From Haloferula luteola (GTDB taxonomy: Bacteria > Verrucomicrobiota > Verrucomicrobiia > Verrucomicrobiales > Akkermansiaceae), in contig NZ_JACHFD010000013.1 of NCBI RefSeq assembly GCF_014201715.1, positions 92,128 to 156,127 of the forward strand: a DNA stretch of 64,000 nucleotides, written 5' to 3'. A program made the translations under genes and the position numbers. Positions 9,099 through 18,634 of this stretch are shown in pieces. Each line of letters opens with the position of its first letter. Position 1 is the first letter of the stretch. The notes beneath the pieces are model-generated. The model was not told the origin of the DNA. It saw nothing but the letters and a program-made list of their open reading frames with translations, and did no database searches.

Positions 9099-11660
9099 TT
9101 ATTGACCCGCCGAATTCATCAGCCCCTTGGCCCAGCCTTCGACACTCGCCGAATGCTGGATCATGCGGGCGATGGAGGAACTCACTTCATCACTCCCCTT
9201 CGGCAACGCCTCCCCAATCGCCTGCAAGCGCTTGGCGTAAGCATTTTGAATCACCACCAGCTCCTTGCGGTAAGCGGAATCGATCGCGCTCTGCTTGTTG
9301 TGGTAGAAGTCGATCGACTTCTTCATGTCCGGAGAAACCTGGAGGGATGCCTTTTCCGCCAAAGAAGCTGGCGTCGGAATCCGGTGATCGGAGCTCTCCT
9401 CCAAATCCTCCACCAACGATTCCACATGGATCCCCCATCGGGTGGCCTCCGATGCATTCAGACCCCGGCGCCACACATTCAGATCCCACACCAACTTTGA
9501 CAGATTGGCTTCCAGATCCTTGTCCCGTTTGGCCACTTGCTCACCGACCAGTTCGATCGCTTTATTGCGCAAGCTGGCAACATCCGCATGGGCCAAAGCA
9601 GGCTCGCCCTCATCGGAAACCAAGCCCGAGCTGATGTCGTTGCTCCACTCGACAATGAATCCATCCGCAAGGGCTCCGGGATCGAAATCCATCCACCCCG
9701 TCCCGGGGACAAATACCAGCCCTTCCCGGCCGACCTGAGGCACCGCCCGCTCACTCCACGCAGTTGCGTCCCAGCTTTGCCCAGACATCCAGGTCCAATC
9801 GAGTCCCTGCTTCTCTCCGCCCAGCCAAAGCCCCTTGGGTGCGGCCACCTTACTCAGAGCCTCCTCCATCCAAATCTGCTCGTCGCGAGTCGCTGGCGAG
9901 GCCAGCACTCCGCCACCCAATTTTGCCAAGCGGGACGCCTCCGCCTGAGTCATCGGACGCAGAAACACACAGAACCTCCTCGAGTCCTGAATTCGTGTCC
10001 CCGGCGGGTAACTCGGAGCTGCTTGGTTCTGAGTCTCCGCCGCTCGCACCAACATCGATTCAAGTGAACCCGGATTGGTCCCATCGCGATCCCACTCGAT
10101 CAAAAATGGCATCTCCGTCGTTTCCTCGCGTGCTCGCGCAATGCCCAGTTTGTCGAGACTGGCGTAGCTGCCCACCCCATTCGGAGTCGAACTCATCGGC
10201 CAGGCAGTCCCATCCACTTGCACCCACTGATTGCCCTCCATGCGGCCCGCACCCACCCACAAAGTTCCGTCATCCGGAACCAGCGAGAGCATCCATTGGA
10301 ATTCCGATTCATCCGCCAAGGTCGCGAGGTGACCTCCATACTGCTCGGCATAGTTCGCCGCCGCGTGCCACGACATCGGCTCCTGGACAAAAAGAAAATC
10401 GGATTCTCCTCGGCTGACTGAGCCCTTAGGAAGCTGGGAACGCACCCCAGCCACCAGAGCCCGCTGCAGACGAGCCAGGGATTGCTCCGTCGTCTCATCT
10501 CGCTCGGCGGTTGAACCGCTCTCCGCTCCACCCGAGGAGCCTTTCTGAGCCTCCTCGATCATCTTCTTCTGAGCTTCCAAAGTCTCGGCATTGCGCTGCC
10601 GAATCGCTTCGTTCTCATTGCGGACATTCTCCTGTTCCTTCTTCAGGTTTTTCCAAACCACGGAGATCCCGGCGATCAACACCGCAATGATCACCAAATT
10701 CCGCACCAGCACTCCTCCACCTCCGCTCGAAGCATGAGACGTCGCCGCTGGACGCTTGGGGACTGCGCCCGGCAATGGGGTCGCGGACCGCGCCGGAGCA
10801 TGGGGAGGCGAAAGGACCGCAGCGCGCTGCACCCCGGCTGTTCCCACGGTCTTCAACTTAGCAGCCGGACTATTCAGCCAAGCCCCCAGATCCTTGGCCA
10901 TTTCTTCCGCCGTGCCATACCTGCGGGAAGGATCTGCCGCCGTCGCCCGCCGCCAAATCGCATCCAGCTTCGCGTCCCCACAGGTCTTGAAGGCCTCCTG
11001 ATACTGCGGATCGGGCCGCTGACCGGTCACCAACTCGTGAAAAATCACCCCCACTCCATAAATGTCTGCCTTGGCATCCCCTGGACGGTGATCGAACAAA
11101 ACCTCCGGAGCGGTGTACCCCGGGGTCCCCATGATCAGCCCATCCCCTTCTCCATCGGTCGACTGCGCCAATCCGAAGTCGCCGATCTTGGGATCCAGCT
11201 TGGAGGTCAGGAGGATGTTGGCGGGCTTGATATCCCGGTGAAGGATTCCGTTCTCATGGGCATGTCCCAGGCCTTCACAGATCGCCTTCGCCAGGGTGGC
11301 CGCCTGGTCTTTCTCCAGCACCTTGTTCCACGCATAGTGATAGAGGGAACTGCCATCCACATACTCCATCACAATGTAGGGCATGCCATCCACATCCCCA
11401 TAGTCATACACCCCTATCAGGTTGGCGTGATTCAGCTTCGCCATCGCTTTGGCCTCCGTTTCAAAGGAGGCCCGGAACTCCGGGTCGGCACCAAACTCAC
11501 GCGGGAGAATCTTGATCGCGACATCTCGATCCAGAGACTTTTGCTTGGCTTTGTAGACGGCCCCCATGCCACCTTGGGCAATGAAGGACTCAAATTCGAA
11601 AGCCGGCAGCAACTCCGAGAGGTGCTCTGGCTGAGGTGCAATGAAGGTTTCTTCACTCAT
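9099..11660 (-). CDS. Transmembrane Ser/Thr protein kinase with two C-type lectin-like modules
   Basis: 853 aa. Cytosolic kinase domain at about 23-262 with the Gly loop AQGGMGAVYK, Lys50, catalytic HRDIKPAN (141-148) and DFG (161-163), all intact. A Pro/Ala linker leads to one membrane segment (about 318-336) and a short coiled coil rich in Glu, Asn and Lys (340-375). Outside the membrane are two lectin-like modules: the first contains MSWHAAANYAEQYGGHLATL and LWVGAGR, the second FCVFLRPMTQAEASRLAK and LWLGGEKQG. A helical region ends the protein. Such kinase plus C-type-lectin fusions are, from memory, frequent in Verrucomicrobiota and Planctomycetota. Ligand and targets are unknown. Its promoter must lie between it and the CPBP gene, or the two are co-transcribed (23 bases apart). 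Confidence 0.85.
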   Translation of the reverse strand: MSEETFIAPQPEHLSELLPAFEFESFIAQGGMGAVYKAKQKSLDRDVAIKILPREFGADPEFRASFETEAKAMAKLNHANLIGVYDYGDVDGMPYIVMEYVDGSSLYHYAWNKVLEKDQAATLAKAICEGLGHAHENGILHRDIKPANILLTSKLDPKIGDFGLAQSTDGEGDGLIMGTPGYTAPEVLFDHRPGDAKADIYGVGVIFHELVTGQRPDPQYQEAFKTCGDAKLDAIWRRATAADPSRRYGTAEEMAKDLGAWLNSPAAKLKTVGTAGVQRAAVLSPPHAPARSATPLPGAVPKRPAATSHASSGGGGVLVRNLVIIAVLIAGISVVWKNLKKEQENVRNENEAIRQRNAETLEAQKKMIEEAQKGSSGGAESGSTAERDETTEQSLARLQRALVAGVRSQLPKGSVSRGESDFLFVQEPMSWHAAANYAEQYGGHLATLADESEFQWMLSLVPDDGTLWVGAGRMEGNQWVQVDGTAWPMSSTPNGVGSYASLDKLGIARAREETTEMPFLIEWDRDGTNPGSLESMLVRAAETQNQAAPSYPPGTRIQDSRRFCVFLRPMTQAEASRLAKLGGGVLASPATRDEQIWMEEALSKVAAPKGLWLGGEKQGLDWTWMSGQSWDATAWSERAVPQVGREGLVFVPGTGWMDFDPGALADGFIVEWSNDISSGLVSDEGEPALAHADVASLRNKAIELVGEQVAKRDKDLEANLSKLVWDLNVWRRGLNASEATRWGIHVESLVEDLEESSDHRIPTPASLAEKASLQVSPDMKKSIDFYHNKQSAIDSAYRKELVVIQNAYAKRLQAIGEALPKGSDEVSSSIARMIQHSASVEGWAKGLMNSAGQ

Positions 11661-11682
11661 GAAATACGACGGGACAGGGGTC

Positions 11683-13125
11683 TCAGAAAAGCGGCACTTG
11701 GTAAACGATCCACTCAGGGATTTTTACAGAAGCATTGTAAAGAGCATGTAAAACGATGGCCGTGAGCAGGGTCCGGGAAGCAACGAATGTATAGGAAGCC
11801 ATCCAGCCCACCATTCCAATCATCAAGAGGCTTGTAATCGACACCCCATGCACCAGGGAGAAAACCGCCGACGAAAGAACTGCCGCTGAAAAAATCGAAA
11901 AACGATTCGCCAGCGATCGAAACAGGATGCCTCGATAGAGGATTTCTTCGGCGATGGGTGCGGCTAGGCATGCGGACACGATCCCTAACACCAACCCCCA
12001 CCCGCCGGTTTCGCTCAATGTGAGCCCCCCGGTCGGATCCTCGATCGAATAACGATCAAAGCCCACCCGTAGCCCGAAGTCCATCACCTGCAAGATCGCG
12101 AAGCATCCCAGAACCAACTTTCCATCAAATGGTCCCGCAATCCCCAAGCGATCCACCGCGTGCCGGGTTCGCCGAAACAACATCCCGAGACCGATCAACG
12201 CCGGCAAAAACCGCGTGAGACTATCGAGCGCAATGTAGGCAGGCATCGACAGCACCCCTCCCGATGCCGAGGGGTCGGCGGCCAACGCCAGTCCCTGATT
12301 GAGAGTCATCGTGAATCCATACGAGGCCAAATAGGCCAAAAGAAATACCCCCACGCCGAACGATGCCTTCCAGCGCTCCGCGTAGTTGAATCGGGAGCCT
12401 TTCGAACGAGCGCGCAGAAAAGCCAACAGCGTCCCCGGAACAAACACCAGGCCCCCAAACGCCACGGCAATCACCACTCCTCTGGACTTCAATGTGAGTC
12501 CCACCAAACGCCCGGTTCGTGTCGACGAAAGCCGAGCGTAGTCATCGAACTCACTGCGTTTCAATGCTCTTAGGTAGGCAAGATCCCACCACTGTTCGCG
12601 CGCCTCAATGATCCGGGCGGTGACCTCCTTTTCTGCCGGAGGCCCCGCCAACCCATAACTTCGGAACGGGCCCGCAGCAGGACTGGCATCTTCCGACAGG
12701 GCCGTCAGCACCGCCAAAGCATAGGCTCCCTCACTTTCCTCCGCCAAACCCATCCGACCCTCTTCCCGCAAATAGGGGGCGTTCATCAACTTCTCGAAGC
12801 GACTTCTCGAAACTTCGATGGTCCGCTCCAGAGAATCCACACCAAACAAGGCTCTCAGCCAAAAGGGCATTTCCCCCAGCCCCTCTGCCAGACGGAGGTC
12901 CCGGTCCGCCTTGCGCAGAGCCAGCTGCCAGTCGGACGATTGCTCCGCCGCCGTCTTGGGCGGCGCCGGCCCGAGGCGAGGGACATGCAGGTCCCACAAC
13001 TGAATGCCCATCAGGAACACCAGTAGGAAAAGAATCGGTTCGGCAAAGCGCCGGCGCAGGAGTTGTCGATAAGGATTGATAAGATCGAGGGGGGGAATGG
13101 GGTGGGGCGACGCATCCTCGACCAA
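11683..13125 (-). CDS. CPBP-family intramembrane protease-like protein with long N-terminal insert
   Basis: Multi-pass membrane protein. The C-terminal third carries the CPBP (Abi/Rce1) metalloprotease motifs: AEEILYRGILF (glutamate pair and Arg), a following FSLVHG, and HALYNAS near the end. The N-terminal part has one membrane segment (FAEPILFLLVFLMGIQLW) then a roughly 150-residue soluble helical region not seen in simple CPBP proteins. The start is unclear: the frame is open to 13431, inside the divergent gene, but no ATG occurs before the first membrane segment. I use the TTG at 13125 (RLVEDASPHP); other TTGs lie nearby. Role unknown; the family is linked to prenyl-protein or peptide processing. 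Confidence 0.75.
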   Translation of the reverse strand: MVEDASPHPIPPLDLINPYRQLLRRRFAEPILFLLVFLMGIQLWDLHVPRLGPAPPKTAAEQSSDWQLALRKADRDLRLAEGLGEMPFWLRALFGVDSLERTIEVSRSRFEKLMNAPYLREEGRMGLAEESEGAYALAVLTALSEDASPAAGPFRSYGLAGPPAEKEVTARIIEAREQWWDLAYLRALKRSEFDDYARLSSTRTGRLVGLTLKSRGVVIAVAFGGLVFVPGTLLAFLRARSKGSRFNYAERWKASFGVGVFLLAYLASYGFTMTLNQGLALAADPSASGGVLSMPAYIALDSLTRFLPALIGLGMLFRRTRHAVDRLGIAGPFDGKLVLGCFAILQVMDFGLRVGFDRYSIEDPTGGLTLSETGGWGLVLGIVSACLAAPIAEEILYRGILFRSLANRFSIFSAAVLSSAVFSLVHGVSITSLLMIGMVGWMASYTFVASRTLLTAIVLHALYNASVKIPEWIVYQVPLF

Positions 13126-13227
13126 TCGCCCGGGCCGCGGCAAGCCATCAAGAAGGCCCTTGATCGCGGGATCCCATCCGCAACGACTTCCCCTCCCAGG
13201 GAATTCCGCTGGATTGAACCGCTTCCC

Positions 13228-14283
13228 ATGCCCAGATTGCGCCCGATGCCGACCAAACTGGGAATAGGGCTGGAATTGGGTGCTCTTGGAATCGCCCTCA
13301 TCGTCGCAATCATCGGCTGGCGGATGCAGGCTCGGCGAAAAGCTTCTGCCGCAGCCCTCTCCTCCTCCTTCGACTCTCCCGATTCCCTCCCCGCAGGCCC
13401 GCCTCCCTTGCCAGCGGAGGCGACCCCTCACCTCGCCTCGTCGCCACCGGACCCCGACAACCCATCTATCGCTCCGCTTGCTCCACCTTCAGCGGAGGTT
13501 TCCGCCACGGACGCATCGGCTCCCCACACCCTACTGGACAAAATCCCTACCTCCTGGATCCGCGGCTACGACTTCGCGCTCATGGCCTTGATCCTTCTCC
13601 TCTACCTCTGGCCCATCGTGCTGGTGTTCATGGGGAAACACCCTGAGCAACCGGTGCAAGTCGAGCTTCCCACGATCCTCTCGACCATGTTCATGCAGAT
13701 TGCGCTCACGATTCTCGTGCTCGGTCTCGCCGTGTGGCGCGTCAAGCCAACCCTCTGGCTCGGACTCAAATGGCCGGGCAAACGCGGCATCGAATGGGTC
13801 AAATGGCTGGCCTCCATTCCCATTTGCATTGGCGCGACTTGGATCCTCATGACCGTACTCTACGCAATCGGCGTGATCCCCTGGCTTCAGGACATGGAAG
13901 GCGGTGACGGTCAGCAGGAAGTCGTCAAAGCATTCCAACAGCTCAACGATCCGGTCACTCTGATCTGCCTCGTGATCATGGCTGCTGTGGTCGCCCCCGT
14001 CACCGAAGAGGTCCTCTTCCGCGGATACTTCTACACCATGGTGAAAAGCAAAACCGGTCGGACCGCCGCCGTGATCGTCAGCGCCCTCGTTTTTGCCACC
14101 GTTCACCACAACACGGTTGCCCTGGTCCCCTTGGCCTTCCTCGCGACTCTTCTGGCACTCAGCTACGAACTAAGCGGCTCGATCTGGATGCCCATGTCGA
14201 TCCACGCCGCCTTCAACTCCCTCACCGTGCTTGGGCAACTGGCGATCAAGTTCAACCTGATCCAGGCACCTCCTGGATCGTGA
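13228..14283 (+). CDS. CPBP-family intramembrane glutamic endopeptidase-like protein
   Basis: About 351 aa. An N-terminal membrane anchor is followed by a Pro/Ser-rich low-complexity linker (about residues 45-105), then several membrane segments with the three CPBP signatures: TEEVLFRGYFY, ATVHHNTVALVP and MPMSIHAAFNS, so the predicted active-site Glu and His residues are all present. It is divergent from another CPBP gene only about 100 bases away. Its stop overlaps the GTG start of thiL (GTGA), so the two are translationally coupled. Start ATG at 13228 chosen; 13246 is the alternative. Confidence 0.82.
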   Translation: MPRLRPMPTKLGIGLELGALGIALIVAIIGWRMQARRKASAAALSSSFDSPDSLPAGPPPLPAEATPHLASSPPDPDNPSIAPLAPPSAEVSATDASAPHTLLDKIPTSWIRGYDFALMALILLLYLWPIVLVFMGKHPEQPVQVELPTILSTMFMQIALTILVLGLAVWRVKPTLWLGLKWPGKRGIEWVKWLASIPICIGATWILMTVLYAIGVIPWLQDMEGGDGQQEVVKAFQQLNDPVTLICLVIMAAVVAPVTEEVLFRGYFYTMVKSKTGRTAAVIVSALVFATVHHNTVALVPLAFLATLLALSYELSGSIWMPMSIHAAFNSLTVLGQLAIKFNLIQAPPGS

Positions 14284-15164
14284 AAACGCTGCGCGACATT
14301 GGTGAAGATGCGCTGATTGCCCGCCTCCTCACTCCCTTTCCCCCCTCCACGCTATGCGTCGGGCCGGGCGACGACTGCGCAGTCGTCGACGATGGCCATG
14401 GCCCATGGCGATTACTGAAAACCGACGCCATCGTAGAAGGAATCCACTTCCTCCGCGAAGCACCGCCAGAGAAAGTCGGCTGGAAAGCCTGCGCTCGAGT
14501 CATCAGCGACTTCGCCGCCATGGGCGGAAGCGCACGCGAAATCATGATCACTCTCGCCTGTCCTCCCGACCTGGAAATCCACTGGGTCGAAGGGCTTTAT
14601 CAAGGCATCGCCCGCTGCCTCGCCGCCCACGAAGCCACGCTCGCAGGGGGCGAAACCACCTCAGTCCCGGACGGGGGGCCCATCATGATTTCCGTGGCAG
14701 GAACCGGGCAAGTCGACCGCCGCCACTGCGTTCTGCGAAGTGGGGGCCAGCCCGGCGACGTCATTGCCGTCACAGGCACCCTCGGCGGATCGATCCACGG
14801 CAAACATCTCGATTTCCAACCTCGCTGCGCGGAAGGGGCCCTGCTCGCACAGGCCGGTGCCAGCGCGATGATGGACCTCTCCGATGGGATTGCCAAAGAT
14901 CTCCCCCGGCTTGCGCAAGCCAGCCACTGCCAGTTCGAATGGATTCCTGAAGCTCTGCCTGTGACCCCGGGCTGCACCCCCGATCAAGCTCTCGGAGACG
15001 GCGAGGACTATGAGCTCCTTTTCGCCATTTCTCCAGCTCGCTGGCACGCCCTCGTTCTCAAATGGCCCGAAGAGCTGGCCCCCATTCACGCCGTGGGCCG
15101 ATTGCTCGAAGGCCCCTTTTGCGAATCCGCCATACAAGGTGGCTGGGAACATTTCCGAACCTAA
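14280..15164 (+). CDS. thiL: Thiamine-monophosphate kinase ThiL
   Basis: Converts thiamine monophosphate to the active cofactor thiamine diphosphate with ATP. About 294 aa, normal size. AIR-synthase-like fold motifs: GPGDDCAVV at the N-terminus (metal/ATP-binding Asp pair), LLKTDAIVEGIHF, ISDFAAMGG, MMDLSDGIAKD and GDGEDYELLF near the C-terminus, all characteristic of ThiL. Starts with GTG overlapping the previous stop. Another thiamine gene, thiE, is about 9 kb away on the other strand; they are not one operon. trmL follows after three bases. Confidence 0.95.
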   Translation: MKTLRDIGEDALIARLLTPFPPSTLCVGPGDDCAVVDDGHGPWRLLKTDAIVEGIHFLREAPPEKVGWKACARVISDFAAMGGSAREIMITLACPPDLEIHWVEGLYQGIARCLAAHEATLAGGETTSVPDGGPIMISVAGTGQVDRRHCVLRSGGQPGDVIAVTGTLGGSIHGKHLDFQPRCAEGALLAQAGASAMMDLSDGIAKDLPRLAQASHCQFEWIPEALPVTPGCTPDQALGDGEDYELLFAISPARWHALVLKWPEELAPIHAVGRLLEGPFCESAIQGGWEHFRT

Positions 15165-15167
15165 CTC

Positions 15168-15626
15168 ATGCTGCACATCGTCCTCGTCGCACCCGAGATC
15201 CCTCACAATGCCGGAGCCGCTGGGCGCCTGGCACTCGCCACCGGTGCCCGCCTCCACCTCGTGAAGCCACTCGGGTTCTCTCTTGATGACAAACACGTCC
15301 GGAGGACCGGGCTTGATTACTGGAAAGACGTCGACCTTCACGTTTGGGAAGACTTCCCCTCCCTTCTCCAATCGGCGGACTCCAGCTCCCGATTTTGGTT
15401 TCTCAGCACCAAAGCCACCCGCTCCCACTGGGAAGCAGGATTCGAAGAGGGAGATTACCTCGTCTTCGGTTGCGAATCCCGGGGGCTCCCCGAACCGATG
15501 ATCCAAGCCGCCGGAATGCAAGCACTCCGCATTCCGATGGCCCAGGAGTCGACCCGCAGTCTCAACCTCTCCACCGCCATCGCCATCACCCTCTACGAGG
15601 CGGTTCGGCAAACGGGTGGCATGTGA
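15168..15626 (+). CDS. trmL: tRNA (cytidine(34)-2'-O)-methyltransferase TrmL
   Basis: SpoU/TrmD-fold (SPOUT) methyltransferase that 2'-O-methylates the wobble base of tRNA-Leu species. 152 aa, the normal minimal length. Family motifs: N-terminal APEIPHNAGAAGRLA with the Asn of motif 1, the glycine-rich VFGCESRGLPEP, and the knot segment RSLNLSTAIAITLYE near the C-terminus. It follows thiL closely and converges on rseP with two bases between the stops. Confidence 0.92.
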   Translation: MLHIVLVAPEIPHNAGAAGRLALATGARLHLVKPLGFSLDDKHVRRTGLDYWKDVDLHVWEDFPSLLQSADSSSRFWFLSTKATRSHWEAGFEEGDYLVFGCESRGLPEPMIQAAGMQALRIPMAQESTRSLNLSTAIAITLYEAVRQTGGM

Positions 15627-15628
15627 AA

Positions 15629-17113
15629 TCAGGACTCAGCCGGTGCGGGGAATACCAACTTCTCCCGCTTTGGACCGCTGCCCATGCCAAAATCATCGGC
15701 CACATCCTTGGAGGTCACGTAAATCATCACGCTGAACAACAAGAACACGAAACCAAGCTGCAGGACTTCCAGAAACTTCACATTCACCGGCCGCCGCGCG
15801 ATTGATTCCATCACCGCAATGGTGATGTGGCCACCATCCAGCACCGGCAGTGGAAGCAAATTCAAAAGCGCCAGGTTGATGTTGATCAGCACCATGAACT
15901 CCAGGAGGCGGTTCATCGGATGATCCATCAATAACGAGTAAAACTGGATCTTTCCGATCCCGACGGGACCACTCAAGTGCTGGATTCCCAAGCTGGAATC
16001 CGCCGACGCCACACTGCTCACCGTGACCCACATCTGGCGCAAAACATTCACGACCTGAGAAACTGGCGACGGCCGTACCCAAATCTGGCGAGCCCCACCG
16101 TCTTCACCCGGCTCATTCACGAAGGTAGCACCAATCATATAACGAGGTGGATCGAAAACGGGGGAAGTGGGCTTTACCGGTGTCACCGTCATCACCTTCT
16201 CCTCACCGTCTCGCTGCACCGTCACCTCCACCGGTTCCGCGCCATTGGCCTGGAGAAAATCAAATGCCTGCTGGCTGTCGACGATGGGGGTGTCGTTGAA
16301 CGCCAACAAAAGGTCGCCCGCCTCCAACCCCGCCAAAACCGCCGGTGCATTTTCCGAATCGGAAAGCGGGATGATTGCCACCGGTCCCTCCATCGGAGAA
16401 ATCCCCACCTGCCGGACAGCGCGCCGCTGCCACCACTCCGTCTCCGGAATCTCAAATTCAGAAACCAGAGTCATTTCGCCCACTCCGGGACGATTCACAG
16501 TGAACGAAATCTCCTGCCCCTTGCTGGTCACCACCTGCATCAACACGCTGTCCAGAGTGCCCACCCACATGTCGACCGGGTTCCCATTCACGGCGATGAT
16601 TTCATCCCCACGCTGAAAGCCTGCCCGTTCGGCGGGGCTATCTTTCTGTACCCAACCCACTTGCCGCGTCGGAATGGAGTCTTCCGGTTTGCCCACCACC
16701 CAAATCAAAACCGCCGCCGTGAACGCAAGCAGGAAGGAGAACAATGGGCCCGCAAACGCCACAATGATCTTATCCAGAGGGGAAATCGGCGGCAACGCCT
16801 CCTTGTCCTTCCGATGATCCCCCTCGATCGCCTCCATCGGCGCCATCTGGGGCAATGCCACAAAGCCTCCGGCGGGGATCCAACCCAAGCCATATTGAAC
16901 CCCATTGACTTCCTTCTTCCAGATCGGCTTCCCAAACCAGATCTGAAAACGATCAATCCGCAATCCCCGCCACTTCGCTGCCCAAAAATGGCCCAGCTCG
17001 TGGACAAAAATGATCAGGTTGAAAAACAAGATCACAACCAGGATCAGCAAAACGTGGGTAAAGGGACCAATCGATTCCATGACGAAGTTCGCCGGCAGCC
17101 TAAGCTCGGTCAT
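15629..17113 (-). CDS. rseP: RseP-type site-2 zinc metalloprotease
   Basis: Intramembrane protease of regulated intramembrane proteolysis (cleaves anti-sigma factors or remnant signal peptides). 494 aa. The first membrane segment carries HELGH (38-42), the zinc-binding catalytic motif; the last part has LPLPVLDGGH, supplying the third ligand Asp. Two PDZ-like regions lie between, around SPAERAGFQRGDEIIAVNG and APAVLAGLEAGDLLLAFND, the two-PDZ arrangement of E. coli RseP. No anti-sigma factor is adjacent. An ATG at 17080 is an alternative start; I kept the longer form. Confidence 0.93.
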   Translation of the reverse strand: MTELRLPANFVMESIGPFTHVLLILVVILFFNLIIFVHELGHFWAAKWRGLRIDRFQIWFGKPIWKKEVNGVQYGLGWIPAGGFVALPQMAPMEAIEGDHRKDKEALPPISPLDKIIVAFAGPLFSFLLAFTAAVLIWVVGKPEDSIPTRQVGWVQKDSPAERAGFQRGDEIIAVNGNPVDMWVGTLDSVLMQVVTSKGQEISFTVNRPGVGEMTLVSEFEIPETEWWQRRAVRQVGISPMEGPVAIIPLSDSENAPAVLAGLEAGDLLLAFNDTPIVDSQQAFDFLQANGAEPVEVTVQRDGEEKVMTVTPVKPTSPVFDPPRYMIGATFVNEPGEDGGARQIWVRPSPVSQVVNVLRQMWVTVSSVASADSSLGIQHLSGPVGIGKIQFYSLLMDHPMNRLLEFMVLININLALLNLLPLPVLDGGHITIAVMESIARRPVNVKFLEVLQLGFVFLLFSVMIYVTSKDVADDFGMGSGPKREKLVFPAPAES

Positions 17114-17223
17114 CCCCCCATCAAGAAGTTAAAGCGCCTTCTCCAACCTCCCATTTTTCCCCCTTGATCGCGCCTCGCAAGGGGATTGACGGAGCGGGCC
17201 GGAATTTCCGACACTCCCCAGCC

Positions 17224-18345
17224 ATGGCCCTCCGCATCGCAGGCGCGGTGATCCGCGGCGAAATCGACAACACCCTCGAAGGGCGCACGACAGGACGTCT
17301 CTGGATGGTGGGCGCGAGCGAGCCCGTAAGCCTCGACTTGACGGGGGACTGCTGGCGAGACCTCGCAGGGGCTCGCCTCCAATTCACCAATTCACGCCCC
17401 TTCGAAACCGTCTCCCTGAACTTTCGCCAAAAGGGTTTGGTCGGCGATATGACCGCTTCACGGAAGGCGAGGGTGCCCACTTGCGATCTGAGCGAGTGCC
17501 TCGCTCGGGAAGCCGCTGGCGAAGTGGTCCCCATGGTTTGGAAAAACGAACTCTATCTCGAGTGGTTTGACGAAAGCCAGGGACGCATCCTCTTGGAATC
17601 CTGCGACTATCAGCTTCGGCTCAGCGAAGCCCATTGGACGATGGACGCGGACGCGGAGGAGGCCCAGAAACTGGCAAATCTTCAAGCCATGCGGGATTTC
17701 CTCACCACCCTCATCGCTCGCCCCGATGCCAGTGAGGGCTCCGCCCGAGACGATGAGTTCGCCTGGGAGCAGCGACTTCAACAAAGCGACCGTCTCACCG
17801 ATGCCTACCAAGAGGTCCTTGAGAAATACATGGACGATCCTGATGCCGAGCAGAAAGAAGCCTTCGTCATGGGTTGGGATGGTCTGCTTGGAGCCATGGC
17901 CGATGATCTTGAATCCGACCTCGGTCTCGGACTCGATTGGTCCGAGGACTCCGGAGAGGAGCTCTACGAGGAGAGCGATGATGATGAATTCGAGGTGCAC
18001 CCCCTTCAAGAAGAGGCTCAAGACCTCGCCATTCGCTCCATCGATCTCCTCCGCAATAGTGGGAACGGTGCCCCCCATGCCCAGCGGATCATGAATGCCC
18101 TTTCGCTCGTCGCCGCCAAGCTCGCGGGAGCCCTCAATGGCCACTACCAGCGCGAGCAAGGTTACGTCTTGGCCATTCTCAAACGCTGCCTCGATGCCCA
18201 AAATGAAGCGCTAGAGGCCTGCTCATGCCTCCTCTCGCACACCATCGATCCTGATCAACGAATCGCCACCGAAGCGCTTCGTGGTGGAATCTTTGAACTT
18301 CGTGGCAAAATCACCGAGATGCGCCGAGAACTCAGCGGACGCTAG
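17224..18345 (+). CDS. Conserved-looking hypothetical protein with acidic centre
   Basis: 373 aa, no membrane segment or signal seen, not recognised. The N-terminal about 100 residues look like beta-rich soluble sequence (ALRIAGAVIRGEIDN..). The middle has a strongly acidic stretch of about 40 residues with repeated Asp/Glu (near 240-275), followed by a helical C-terminal half. Start chosen at the ATG at 17224 because upstream codons translate into non-protein-like sequence. It is divergent from rseP. No functional inference is justified. Confidence 0.7.
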   Translation: MALRIAGAVIRGEIDNTLEGRTTGRLWMVGASEPVSLDLTGDCWRDLAGARLQFTNSRPFETVSLNFRQKGLVGDMTASRKARVPTCDLSECLAREAAGEVVPMVWKNELYLEWFDESQGRILLESCDYQLRLSEAHWTMDADAEEAQKLANLQAMRDFLTTLIARPDASEGSARDDEFAWEQRLQQSDRLTDAYQEVLEKYMDDPDAEQKEAFVMGWDGLLGAMADDLESDLGLGLDWSEDSGEELYEESDDDEFEVHPLQEEAQDLAIRSIDLLRNSGNGAPHAQRIMNALSLVAAKLAGALNGHYQREQGYVLAILKRCLDAQNEALEACSCLLSHTIDPDQRIATEALRGGIFELRGKITEMRRELSGR

Positions 18346-18448
18346 AAGCTCAACGGCACCCGCGTCGCCCCCAATAAAGTCGCCCCCCACTCCCGAAGTG
18401 GCCGTATTCCGGATTGCAGGCTGGGATTTCATCGCTATCAGAAAAGCC

Positions 18449-18622
18449 ATGATGAAACTCGCGTTTGCCGCTCTCGTTGCCATCTCGTTCAGCTCCTGCA
18501 ATACGATGATCGGTGTCGGACGGGACTTCCGCCAGCTGGGACAAGGCCTCGAATACAAGGCCCACGGAAAAAACTTCGACGGATCCGAGTCCACCCCACA
18601 GGACACCCTGCCGACCTACTGA
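18449..18622 (+). CDS. Entericidin-like small lipoprotein
   Basis: 57 aa. A short signal (MMKLAFAALVAISFSSC) ends in a lipobox; the mature part begins CNTMIGVGRDFRQLGQGLE, closely resembling entericidin A/B (CNTxRGxGxDIxxxGxAI), small membrane lipoproteins linked in E. coli to stationary-phase lysis regulation. The tail is longer than in entericidins. Two adjacent ATGs are possible starts. It converges with another lipoprotein gene 12 bases away. Confidence 0.7.
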   Translation: MMKLAFAALVAISFSSCNTMIGVGRDFRQLGQGLEYKAHGKNFDGSESTPQDTLPTY

Positions 18623-18634
18623 AGCGGTCCCCCT

